The notes under the pieces: model-generated
The model's input: only the letters and a program-made list of their open reading frames with translations
Told to the model about the DNA's origin: nothing
The model's database searches: none
In this document: positions 8,500-17,765 of the stretch, piece after piece
Layout of the letters: each line of letters opens with the position of its first letter
How positions within the stretch are numbered: position 1 is the first letter of the stretch
NCBI GenBank assembly: GCA_018399955.1
Contig: JAGYNO010000001.1
Span: forward strand, 1-64,000
Length of the DNA stretch: 64,000 nucleotides
Source: Halanaerobium sp.
GTDB lineage: Bacteria; Bacillota; Halanaerobiia; Halanaerobiales; Halanaerobiaceae
Direction of reading: 5' to 3'
Program-made: the position numbers and the translations under genes

Positions 8500-9972
8500 A
8501 TGATTAATTTAGAAATTAATGAAGACCAGCTTAAAAAGGCAGTGGAAAGAGCAAAAGAAAAAAATATTATCCTGCCTACTTTTGAGCAGATGAAAAATCC
8601 GGAACTAATACCAGATAAGATAAAGGAAAAATTGAAAGATATCGGTCTCTGGGATATCAACAGTTATAATCTTTTCCGCATCACTTGGAAAAATGAGCCA
8701 AAAAAAGATGGCGGCTTATATGATGGTGTAAATTATGTGGAAATACCTAAAGAACTTACAGGTGTAGATGCAAGGATATTTGCAGTTGTGGGTAAATGGT
8801 TTCCAACAGGTGCTCATAAAGTTGGAGCTACCTATGGCTGTCTGGCACCCGCTCTGGTAACAGGTCAGTTTGATCCGACTTCAAGCAAAGCTGTTTGGCC
8901 GTCAACGGGAAATTACTGCAGGGGGGGAGCATATAATTCACAATTATTGGCCTGTGATTCTATAGCTATTCTGCCTGAGGGAATGAGCAAAGAACGTTTT
9001 GACTGGCTTAAGAAAGTAGCTGGAGAGGTAATCCCAACTCCTGGTACAGAAAGTAATGTTAAAGAAATTTTTGATAAAGTCTGGGAACTAAGAGAAACAC
9101 GCGATAATATCACTGTGTTTAATCAGTTTGAGGAATTTGGAAATCATCTCTGGCATTATGAGGTTACAGGTTCAGCTATGGAAGAAGTTATCGAAAAGGA
9201 GATGGGTGAAGACGATAATTACTTTGCATTTTTTGCAACATCAGGCTCTGCTGGAACCCTTGGTGCAGGAGATTATCTGAAAGATAAATATCCTCAGAGC
9301 AAAATTGCTGTTGGGGAAGCACTGCAGTGTCCAACTATTTTGAGCAATGGTTTTGGTGCCCACAGAATTGAAGGGATTGGCGATAAACACATACCCTGGA
9401 TTCATAATGTGAAAAATACAGATATGGTAGTTGCTGTAGATGATGAAAGAACAATGGCTCTTTTGAGATTATTTAATGAAAAAGCTGGTAGAGATTATTT
9501 AGTTGAAAATGGAGTTCCCGAAGATTTTGTTGAAAAACTCGAGTTGATGGGAATTTCCTGTATTGCTAATGTAATCGGTTCTATTAAAATGGCCAAATAC
9601 TATGAACTTGATGAACATCAGATGATTATGACTGTTTTTACAGATTCTCTGGAATTATATACTTCCCGTTTAAAAGAGATGGAAGCCGAGATGGGAGAAT
9701 ATACACGAGAAGATGCTGTTAGAGATTACCACCGCTATTTAAGAGGAATTGATATAGAATACACGCTTGAGATGGGATTTGAAGATAGACGCCGGGTGCA
9801 TAATCTTAAGTACTATACCTGGATAGAACAGCAGGGTAGAAAAACAGAAGAATTAAATGCCCAGTGGTATGATTATGATAATTACTGGGGTGGAATTCAT
9901 TCTCAAACAGAAGAGATAGATAAGCTGATAAAAGAATTTAATACGAGAACCGGCTTATTAGATGAAATTTAA
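8500..9972 (+). CDS. Fold-type-II PLP-dependent enzyme, about 490 aa, specific reaction unknown
   Basis: PTGAHKVGATYGCL (candidate PLP lysine region), TSGSAGTLGAGDYLKDKYP; ATG 8500 preceded by GAGGAGG. Confidence 0.7.
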   Translation: MINLEINEDQLKKAVERAKEKNIILPTFEQMKNPELIPDKIKEKLKDIGLWDINSYNLFRITWKNEPKKDGGLYDGVNYVEIPKELTGVDARIFAVVGKWFPTGAHKVGATYGCLAPALVTGQFDPTSSKAVWPSTGNYCRGGAYNSQLLACDSIAILPEGMSKERFDWLKKVAGEVIPTPGTESNVKEIFDKVWELRETRDNITVFNQFEEFGNHLWHYEVTGSAMEEVIEKEMGEDDNYFAFFATSGSAGTLGAGDYLKDKYPQSKIAVGEALQCPTILSNGFGAHRIEGIGDKHIPWIHNVKNTDMVVAVDDERTMALLRLFNEKAGRDYLVENGVPEDFVEKLELMGISCIANVIGSIKMAKYYELDEHQMIMTVFTDSLELYTSRLKEMEAEMGEYTREDAVRDYHRYLRGIDIEYTLEMGFEDRRRVHNLKYYTWIEQQGRKTEELNAQWYDYDNYWGGIHSQTEEIDKLIKEFNTRTGLLDEI

Positions 9973-10035
9973 TTAAAATTATTTTAGATTGAGCTGAGGT
10001 AATTAAAAAGATAAGTAATTGAGGTGAATTTGTTA

Positions 10036-11283
10036 ATGAAATATGTAGAAGGACTGCACTGTATAAAATGTGGAAAAAAATATGAAGCAGAACCTGAGCG
10101 TTATCTCTGTGATGACTGTGAAGATGGTATTCTGGATGTAGATTATGATTACCAAAAAATTAAAGAAAATTGGTCAAAAGAAGAGCTTACAGTTAATCCG
10201 GATAAAAAGATCTGGCGTTATGAGCCTCTGCTTCCGATAATACCCGAAATAGAAAAGCCAAAATTATCTGTAGGTAATACTCCAATTTATGAGAGTGAGA
10301 TTTTGGCAGAGGAATTTGCTATTAAAAAATTGATAATTAAAGATGATGGTTTGAATCCGACAGGTTCTCTCAAAGATCGAGCTTCGGCCATGGCGGTCGT
10401 TAAAGCTCAGGAGGCAGGAGCAAAAACGGTTGCTTGTTCTTCAACTGGAAATGCTGCTTCTTCACTGGCGGGTAATATTGCATCCATGGGAGGCAGGATG
10501 AATGCGGTTATTTTTGTTCCAGATAGAGCTCCTGCAGGTAAATTAGCTCAGCTTTTAGTGTATGGGGCAGATGTTGTTTCGGTTAACGGGTCATATGAAG
10601 AAGCATTTTATCTTTCTGCTGAAGCTATTGAAAAGTGGGGCTGGTATAACCGCAATGCAGCTATTAATCCATATTTAGTTGAAGGGAAAAAAACGGTCTC
10701 ACTAGAAATGGCAGAACAGCTCAACTGGGAAATGCCCGATTGGGTTGTCTACTCAGTTGGTGATGGCTGTACGATTGCCGGAGCTTATAAAGGTTTATAT
10801 GACCTTAAAAAAATTGGTTTTATCGATAAAATACCCAAGCTGCTTGGTGTACAGGCAGATGGATGTGCACCAATAACTGAAGCCTTTAGAAGTGGTAATG
10901 AGCTTGAAATTACAGAAGAAAATACTATCGCTGATAGTATTGCAGTTGGCAAACCAAGGAACTGGATTAAGGCAGTAAGAGCAGTGAGAGATTCTGGTGG
11001 AGAGATGATTAATGTCAGTGATGAAGAAATACTTTCCATGATGAAGAATCTCGGTCAGAAAACTGGAGTTTTTGGTGAGCCGGCAGGAGTTGCTGGTCTT
11101 GCAGGACTTAAAAAAGCAGCTGAACAGGGAATAATCACTTTTGAAGAGAGTGCTGCAGCTGTAATAACAGGTAATGGTCTCAAAGATGTTAAAAATGCTC
11201 GTCGTGCTGCTGGAGATCCGATTGAGGTTAAACCCGATTTGCAGAAGCTGATAGAAATTTTTGCTGAATTGGATGTGAGCTAA
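10036..11283 (+). CDS. Threonine synthase-like PLP enzyme
   Basis: N-terminal zinc-ribbon-like CIKCGKKY..YLCDDCEDG, NPTGSLKDRASA, SSTGNAASS, FGEPAGVAGLAGL. Confidence 0.8.
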   Translation: MKYVEGLHCIKCGKKYEAEPERYLCDDCEDGILDVDYDYQKIKENWSKEELTVNPDKKIWRYEPLLPIIPEIEKPKLSVGNTPIYESEILAEEFAIKKLIIKDDGLNPTGSLKDRASAMAVVKAQEAGAKTVACSSTGNAASSLAGNIASMGGRMNAVIFVPDRAPAGKLAQLLVYGADVVSVNGSYEEAFYLSAEAIEKWGWYNRNAAINPYLVEGKKTVSLEMAEQLNWEMPDWVVYSVGDGCTIAGAYKGLYDLKKIGFIDKIPKLLGVQADGCAPITEAFRSGNELEITEENTIADSIAVGKPRNWIKAVRAVRDSGGEMINVSDEEILSMMKNLGQKTGVFGEPAGVAGLAGLKKAAEQGIITFEESAAAVITGNGLKDVKNARRAAGDPIEVKPDLQKLIEIFAELDVS

Positions 11284-11284
11284 A

Positions 11285-11836
11285 ATGGGTGATAACAAAA
11301 AATTAGGCCAGAGAATAAGAACAAAGAGAAAAGCTAGAGGTTTTAGTCTAAACCAGGTTGCAGTAAAAATTAACAAAACATCCAGTTATTTAAGTCAGGT
11401 TGAAAGGGGACTGGCCGAACCTTCTATTACTGCATTAAGAGAAATAGCTAAAGCACTTGAGGTTCCCATATTTTATTTCCTAATCGAAGAAGAAAACCAT
11501 AATGCTGTTGTTAGAAAAGCGGAAAGAAGGATCTTAAACTTTCCAGGTTCTCATCTTACTTTTGAGCTTTTATCTCCTGACTTAAATAGAGATATGGAAA
11601 TAATTGAAGCAACACTTGAGCCTGGTGCAGAGACATCAGAAGACCCATTAAATCATCTTGGTGAAGAATGTACTGTAGTATTGAAAGGAGAAATGCACAT
11701 AAAAATTGGGGATAAAGAATATGAGCTAAAAAAAGGAGATAGCATTTATTATAAGGCGAGTCTGCCTCATAAAATAAAAAGCATAGGTGAAGAAGAACTT
11801 AAATTTATTTCTGCTATTACTCCTCCTAATTTTTAG
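11285..11836 (+). CDS. XRE-family regulator with C-terminal cupin domain
   Basis: HTH LGQRIRTKRKARGFSLNQVAVKINKTSSYLSQVERG plus cupin HLGEECTVVLKGEMHIKIGDKEYELKKGDSIYY. Confidence 0.92.
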   Translation: MGDNKKLGQRIRTKRKARGFSLNQVAVKINKTSSYLSQVERGLAEPSITALREIAKALEVPIFYFLIEEENHNAVVRKAERRILNFPGSHLTFELLSPDLNRDMEIIEATLEPGAETSEDPLNHLGEECTVVLKGEMHIKIGDKEYELKKGDSIYYKASLPHKIKSIGEEELKFISAITPPNF

Positions 11837-11918
11837 AATAGAGATCAGTTCAGGTTAAGGAATCAAGCTTGCTTTAAGAATTTAATGTTAATAAATACTG
11901 CATGGAGGTGCTTAATAA

Positions 11919-13166
11919 GTGTTAAATTTTGAAAAAATATTAGCAAAAGCCGAAGAATATAAGCCGGAGATCAGTGCTTTTCTTCGTGATATGATCAGAA
12001 TACCCAGTGAAAGTTGTCAAGAAGAAAAGGTGATTTTAAGAATAAAAGAAGAAATGGAAAGAGTGGGTTTTGATAAAGTAGAAATTGATCCAATGGGAAA
12101 TATACTTGGATATATTGGCAGTGGAAGCCATGTAATTGCAATTGATGCACATATTGATACAGTTGGTGTAGGAGATGAATCACTCTGGGATTATGACCCA
12201 TATGAAGGTTATGAAGATGATGAAATAATTATCGGTAGAGGAGCCAGTGACCAGGAAGGTGGGATGGCTTCTATGGTCTATGCAGGTAAAATAATCAAAG
12301 ATTTAGGCTTAGAAGATGATTACACCCTGGTTATTACAGGTACAGTTCAGGAAGAGGACTGTGATGGACTCTGCTGGCATTATATTCTTGAAGAAGATGA
12401 TATAAAACCAGAGTTTGTAGTAATTACTGAACCGTCTTCCTGTAATATCTATCGCGGTCACCGCGGCAGAATGGAGATGAAGGTGACCACCCATGGAGTA
12501 AGCTGTCACGGGTCTGCTCCAGAAAGAGGAGATAATGCAATTTATAAGATGGCACCAATTATTAATGAATTAAAAGCACTGCATCCTAATTTAACTCCCC
12601 ATGACTTTCTTGGTAAAGGGAGCCTAACAGTTTCTGAGATCTTCTTCAGTTCACCATCACGCTGTGCGGTTGCAGATGGCTGCAGTATTTCCATTGATCG
12701 CCGTTTAACAGCTGGAGAAAGCTGGGAATTTGCTCTGCAGCAGGTTAAAAACCTACCTGCAGTTCAGGATGCTGAAGCAGAAGTTGAAATGTATAAGTAT
12801 GAAAGACCATCCTATACGGGTCTGGTTTATCCTATCGATGCATATTTCCCAACCTGGTTGATAGAAGAAGATCATCCGGTTTGTCAAACTACAGTTGATG
12901 CTTTTGAAGGTCTGTTTAAAGAAGAACCATTGGTAGATAAATGGACATTTTCAACTAATGGTGTCTCTATAATGGGGCGCCATGGAATTCCATGTATCGG
13001 CTTTGGTCCAGGTCATGAGGACCAGGCACATGCTCCAAATGAAAAAACCTGGAAGTCAGAACTGGTTAAAGCAGCTGCCCTATATGCAGCTATACCCAAA
13101 TTGTTTGTTGAAAATTATGCTGATAAGATGCCAGAAAAAACTGATAATCTCTTAGCAGTAGACTAG
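11919..13166 (+). CDS. ygeY: YgeY-type M20 family metallohydrolase
   Basis: [53 protein letters not shown]; adjacent to ygeW. Confidence 0.88.
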   Translation: MLNFEKILAKAEEYKPEISAFLRDMIRIPSESCQEEKVILRIKEEMERVGFDKVEIDPMGNILGYIGSGSHVIAIDAHIDTVGVGDESLWDYDPYEGYEDDEIIIGRGASDQEGGMASMVYAGKIIKDLGLEDDYTLVITGTVQEEDCDGLCWHYILEEDDIKPEFVVITEPSSCNIYRGHRGRMEMKVTTHGVSCHGSAPERGDNAIYKMAPIINELKALHPNLTPHDFLGKGSLTVSEIFFSSPSRCAVADGCSISIDRRLTAGESWEFALQQVKNLPAVQDAEAEVEMYKYERPSYTGLVYPIDAYFPTWLIEEDHPVCQTTVDAFEGLFKEEPLVDKWTFSTNGVSIMGRHGIPCIGFGPGHEDQAHAPNEKTWKSELVKAAALYAAIPKLFVENYADKMPEKTDNLLAVD

Positions 13167-13176
13167 GTGACTAATA

Positions 13177-13219
13177 TTGTCGTTATCTGTTGGTACCTAG
13201 TACCAACAGATAACGACAA
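13177..13219. repeat. 43-bp palindromic element, copy 1
   Basis: TTGTCGTTATCTGTTGGTAC-CTA-GTACCAACAGATAACGACAA: perfect 20-bp arms. Confidence 0.97.
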
Positions 13220-13257
13220 GTATCAACACTCAACTAAAATCAAGGAGGAATTTTTAA

Positions 13258-14241
13258 ATGGAAACACAATTAAAAGGTAGAGACTTTATTACACTACAAG
13301 AATGGACAAAAGATGAAATTGATACTCTGCTTGAAGTATCTTTTGATTTGAAAAGAAAATTTGCAATGGGAGAACCAACTCCTTATCTGAGAGATAAAAC
13401 TGCATTTTTGATGTTTTTTGAACAGTCAACAAGAACAAGAAATTCTATGGAAGCCGGTTTGGCTCAGCTGGGAGGTCACGCAAACTTTTTAGATACAAGT
13501 ACAATGCAGGTTTCTCATGGTGAAGTTGCAAAAGATACAGGTATTATATTGGGCAGTTATGGACACGGACTTGCCTGCCGCAACTGTGTCTGGGAGATCG
13601 GTAATAAATATCTCCGTTCTCTTGCAGAACATGCAAAAGTTCCGGTAATGAATCTGCAGTGTGATCTTTATCATCCAATGCAGGGTATCGCTGATTTAAT
13701 GACTATTGTAGAAAAGAAAAAAGAGACCAGGAATCTTAAAGTTTCAATTATCTGGGCTTATGCTACAAGCCACAAAAAACCTATTTCTGTCCCATTAACT
13801 CAGGCACTGCTCTTTCCCCGCTATGGAATGGATGTAACTCTTGCTTATCCAGAAGGCTATGAAATGCCAGACTGGGTAATTGAACAGGCAAGAGAAAATG
13901 CTGAAAAAAATAATGGTAAATTTAAGATTACACATGACCAGGATGAAGCCTATAGAGAAGCAGATATTGTTATTCCAAAGAACTGGGGAAGCTGGGTTAC
14001 AAATCAAGATGATGCAGTAGTTGATGATTTATTAGAATCAAATCGCGGCTGGAAATGTACTGAAGAGAGAATGGCAGTGGCTGATGATGATGTAATGTAC
14101 ATGCATGCACTTCCTGCTGATAGAGGTAATGAGGTAGAAGACTCTGTAATAGATGGTCCACATTCTATAGTATTTACAGAAGCAGAAAACCGCTTACATA
14201 CAGCAAAAGCTGTGATGACACTTACTATGGGGGGGAAGTAA
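13258..14241 (+). CDS. ygeW: YgeW-type carbamoyltransferase
   Basis: FFEQSTRTRNSMEAGLAQLGGHANFLD, HPMQGIADLMTI, MHALPADRGNEVEDSVIDGP. Confidence 0.85.
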   Translation: METQLKGRDFITLQEWTKDEIDTLLEVSFDLKRKFAMGEPTPYLRDKTAFLMFFEQSTRTRNSMEAGLAQLGGHANFLDTSTMQVSHGEVAKDTGIILGSYGHGLACRNCVWEIGNKYLRSLAEHAKVPVMNLQCDLYHPMQGIADLMTIVEKKKETRNLKVSIIWAYATSHKKPISVPLTQALLFPRYGMDVTLAYPEGYEMPDWVIEQARENAEKNNGKFKITHDQDEAYREADIVIPKNWGSWVTNQDDAVVDDLLESNRGWKCTEERMAVADDDVMYMHALPADRGNEVEDSVIDGPHSIVFTEAENRLHTAKAVMTLTMGGK

Positions 14242-14437
14242 AAGGCACACATGATATAAAAATATATTAGGAAGGGGCTGGTAAAAGCTAATCAATTAAA
14301 TTCTCTGGGAAACATCATCATTTTGTCTCAAATCTATTCTGGCTTGATGACGATTAGTTTATTGTAAAGGCGATTTTTTATCAAATAGGATGAGAAGCTT
14401 GTAATTAGAGTAGGTAAATATATGAGGAGGAAATTTA

Positions 14438-15484
14438 ATGAAAAAGTTATTTGCTATTACATTTTTAGTTGTATTACTAATCGTTTCTTCAATGACAGTT
14501 ATGGCTCAAGATGCTAAGGTTTTAAAGCTCAGTCATTTAAATCCACAGCAGCCTAAAGAAGTTGCTACTGCAGCTATGGCAGAGGTATTTAAATCTATGG
14601 TTGAAAGTGGAACAAATGGCAATATAGTAGTGGAATTATATCCAAATGGTGTTTTAGGTAATGAAAGAGAAAGTATGGAACAGGTCCAAAATAACGTAAC
14701 TCAGAGTTATATTGCTTCTGGTGGTGGAATGGCAACATTCTATCCAAAATTCTCTATTGTTAACATTCCATTTTCAATTACCAATTACTCAGTAGCCTAT
14801 GAAGTATATGATGGTGAATTTGGACAAGAGATGGCAGCTGATATTGAAGAGGAAACCGGCTTTAAGGTGCTCGGCTTTGGTGAATCAGGTGGTTTCTTTC
14901 AGCTGAGTAATAGTGAACGTCCAATTAGAACTCCAGAAGATATGGAAGGTTTGAAGTTTAGAACAATGACTATTCCAATTCATATGGAATTTATGCGCTC
15001 ACTTGGTGCAGCTCCAACTCCTATAGCCTGGGCTGAATTATATACTGCCCTTCAGACAGGTGTTGTAGATGGACAGCATAATCCGGTACCAATTATTAAA
15101 ATTGGTAAATTGGAAGAAGTGCAGGATTATTTAACATTAACAAATCACATGTATACACCTTATGTTTGGGTATTGAACCCTGACTTTTATGCTTCCTTAA
15201 GTGAAAACGAGAAGAGTATTATAGAAGAGGCGGCCAGAGTTGCCAATCTAGCAGGACGTGGTGTAAATAGACTTATTGAAGCTTCTGATGAAGGGCTTCC
15301 CTATTTAACTGAAGAAATGGAAGTATATAAACCAACTGCAGAAGAAATGCAGATGTTTAAAGATCAGGCTATTCCTGCTTCAATGAAATTTATTGAAGAA
15401 GAATATGGAGAAGAAGGAGCAGAATTTGCTGAGAGTTATTTGAATGCAATTGAAGAAGCTCAGGAAAAATTAGGTCTAAACTAA
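14438..15484 (+). CDS. TRAP transporter substrate-binding protein DctP family
   Basis: Signal peptide; KLSHLNPQQP, DVEGLKFRT-like EDMEGLKFRTM, ALQTGVVDGQHNP. Confidence 0.93.
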   Translation: MKKLFAITFLVVLLIVSSMTVMAQDAKVLKLSHLNPQQPKEVATAAMAEVFKSMVESGTNGNIVVELYPNGVLGNERESMEQVQNNVTQSYIASGGGMATFYPKFSIVNIPFSITNYSVAYEVYDGEFGQEMAADIEEETGFKVLGFGESGGFFQLSNSERPIRTPEDMEGLKFRTMTIPIHMEFMRSLGAAPTPIAWAELYTALQTGVVDGQHNPVPIIKIGKLEEVQDYLTLTNHMYTPYVWVLNPDFYASLSENEKSIIEEAARVANLAGRGVNRLIEASDEGLPYLTEEMEVYKPTAEEMQMFKDQAIPASMKFIEEEYGEEGAEFAESYLNAIEEAQEKLGLN

Positions 15485-15493
15485 AATAATAAA

Positions 15494-15527
15494 AGGGGTA
15501 GATTTTAATCTGCCCCTCTGTTTTTTT
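15494..15527 (+). terminator. Intercistronic terminator/attenuator between dctP and dctQ
   Basis: AGGGGTAGATT-TT-AATCTGCCCCT followed by TTTTTTT. Confidence 0.85.
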
Positions 15528-15541
15528 GAGGAGTGGAGAAA

Positions 15542-16132
15542 TTGCAGAATACAAATTTATTTGAGAAATTAGAAAATTTTGCTGATAAACTTGCGAAAAT
15601 TACTCTATTTGTAGTAAAAGTGCTTACAGGAATATTGGTAATTACTGTTTTAACAGGAGTATTTTTTCGTTATGTGGTACGGGATTCGTTAAGTTGGACT
15701 GAGGAGCTGGCCCGATATTTAATGATTTGGGCTGCCTTACTGGCAGTAAGTGTGGGTATAAAAGATAAAGAACATGTTGGAATACAGCTGCTTATCAAGC
15801 AGTTTCCTCCTCTTATAACAAAAATTATTACCCTTGTAGTCTATATTATAACTATGGCTTTCTTAGGGGTCTTAACATATAAAGGATATCAGGTTGCAGG
15901 TAGGGCCAGATCTCAGCTTTCTTTAGCTTTGAATATTTCTATGTACTGGCCTTTAATGAGTATTCCCGTTTCTGGTGTTTTAGCAATTATTCAGCAGTTG
16001 ATACAGACTGTCTTAATCTTCAAACCAGGCATTGAAATTTCTGATATTTTAGGAGCTACAGATGTAGAAGAAGCTTTAAAAGAAGTAAAAAATATAAATA
16101 TAGATGAAGATACAGTTAAGGGTCAGGGGTGA
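15542..16132 (+). CDS. TRAP transporter small permease DctQ family
   Basis: FFRYVVRDSLSWTEELARYLMIWAALLAVSVGIKDKEHVGI; TTG 15542 follows GAGGAG (ORF track starts at 15533). Confidence 0.9.
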   Translation: MQNTNLFEKLENFADKLAKITLFVVKVLTGILVITVLTGVFFRYVVRDSLSWTEELARYLMIWAALLAVSVGIKDKEHVGIQLLIKQFPPLITKIITLVVYIITMAFLGVLTYKGYQVAGRARSQLSLALNISMYWPLMSIPVSGVLAIIQQLIQTVLIFKPGIEISDILGATDVEEALKEVKNINIDEDTVKGQG

Positions 16133-16138
16133 TATAAA

Positions 16139-17422
16139 TTGTTAGGAACAATCGCACTTACATTTATAATATTATTATTTGCAGGAATGCCAATTGGATT
16201 TACGATTGGGAGTGTCGCTCTATTTGCAATCTATCAGATGGATATGCCAGTAATGTTCAATATGGTTCCACAGCGTTTTTTTGCGGGGCTTGATATGTTT
16301 ACTTTAATGGCCATGCCTTTTTTTATTTTGGCAGGACAGATCATGAATAAATCTGGTATCACCCACCGCCTTGTTAATTTTGCTAATGTTTTAGTTGGCC
16401 ACCTTCGAGGTGGGCTTGCACATGCTAATATTATTGCAAGTATATTTTTCGCTGGAATGACCGGAGCAGCTGTTTCTGATACCGCTGCCATTGGTACAAT
16501 GCTAATTCCAGCTATGGTAGAAGATGGTTATGATAAAGATTTTAGTGCTGCTGTTACTGCCTCATCTTCTATTATTGGACCGACAATTCCTCCCAGCAAT
16601 ATGATGGTTATTTATGGTTCTTTAATGGGGGTTTCTATTGCAGGTTTGTTTGCAGCAGGTTTTGTGCCTGGAATTTTGCTGGGTTTAATGCTGATGATTT
16701 TGTCAGGATATATTTCTAAAAAAAGAGGTTATCCCAAAAAAGAAAAACGTTCTTCATTTAAAGAAATGATTTTTGCTTTCTGGGATGCAATTTTGGCTCT
16801 TTTAATGCCGGTAATAATTCTTGGAGGGATTTTATCAGGTGTATTTACACCAACAGAAGCAGCTGCAATTGCCGTAGCATATGCATTTTTTGTAGGTAAA
16901 TTTGTATTTAAATCTTTGAAAATGAATGATATACCAGAACTTTTAGAACAAACCGCAAGAACAACAGGAGTAGTATTTTTAATTATTGCTTCAGCTTCAA
17001 TTTTAGGCTGGATATTTGCTTCTGAACGTGTACCAGAACAGATTGCAGCAATGTTTCTGCAGATTAGTAATAACAAATATGTTATTTTGCTCTTAATAAA
17101 TATTTTAATGCTGATTGTAGGAATGTTTATGGATATTGCAGCAGCTCTTGTTATTCTCGGGCCTATACTTCATCCATTAGCAGTTAATATGGGAGTACCA
17201 CCAATACAGTTTGGTATTATAATGGTATTATCACTCAATGTTGCACTGATGACACCACCTGTTGGAGCATGTCTTTTTGTAGTAAGTGGAATAACCAATC
17301 TGTCATTAGAAAAAATATCAAAGGCAATCTGGCCTTTTATAATAGTGGAAGTTATTGCTCTATTTGCAATAACATTCATCGAGCCAATTTCTATGTTTTT
17401 CCCGCGACTATTAGGTTTTTAA
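16139..17422 (+). CDS. TRAP transporter large permease DctM family
   Basis: AGMPIGFTIG, MPFFILAGQIMNKSGIT, MTGAAVSDTAAIGTMLIPAM. Confidence 0.95.
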   Translation: MLGTIALTFIILLFAGMPIGFTIGSVALFAIYQMDMPVMFNMVPQRFFAGLDMFTLMAMPFFILAGQIMNKSGITHRLVNFANVLVGHLRGGLAHANIIASIFFAGMTGAAVSDTAAIGTMLIPAMVEDGYDKDFSAAVTASSSIIGPTIPPSNMMVIYGSLMGVSIAGLFAAGFVPGILLGLMLMILSGYISKKRGYPKKEKRSSFKEMIFAFWDAILALLMPVIILGGILSGVFTPTEAAAIAVAYAFFVGKFVFKSLKMNDIPELLEQTARTTGVVFLIIASASILGWIFASERVPEQIAAMFLQISNNKYVILLLINILMLIVGMFMDIAAALVILGPILHPLAVNMGVPPIQFGIIMVLSLNVALMTPPVGACLFVVSGITNLSLEKISKAIWPFIIVEVIALFAITFIEPISMFFPRLLGF

Positions 17423-17457
17423 AAACTGTTTAATAGTTCAGCATTAAATAAAGCCAA

Positions 17458-17492
17458 TTTAGATAGAGATTAAGGTCTCCATCTAAATAAAA
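17458..17492 (+). terminator. Probable terminator after TRAP operon
   Basis: TTTAGATAGAGA-TTAAGG-TCTCCATCTAAA (one mismatch). Confidence 0.55.
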
Positions 17493-17765
17493 AATATTAT
17501 TTTGAATGATTTTTCTTGGGAGATTGTCGATAAAAATACTTTTACTTGAAAAATATATGTAAATATATTAATTTTCTTTTCTTAATATTTAGAATAAACT
17601 TTTGATGTATCCAGCTATATTAACTCCTAAACTGTCTAAAAGATGATTTTTTCGCATTTTTTAAGCAGGATATTTACGCTTTAACTTTAATATGTTTATT
17701 AAGCAATATCTTTTATTATTTTATTTTCTTGTAAAAATAGTAGAAAAGTAAAGGAGTAGGTAAAA

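Noticed and set aside
10795-11376. 193-aa minus-strand ORF
   Set aside because: Antisense to the threonine synthase-like gene and the XRE regulator, both with clear family motifs; no SD or recognisable motif.
14285-14360. CTAATC..GATTAG and CATCA..TGATG pairings before dctP
   Set aside because: Short, interrupted and unconstrained; too weak to call a regulatory RNA from one sequence.
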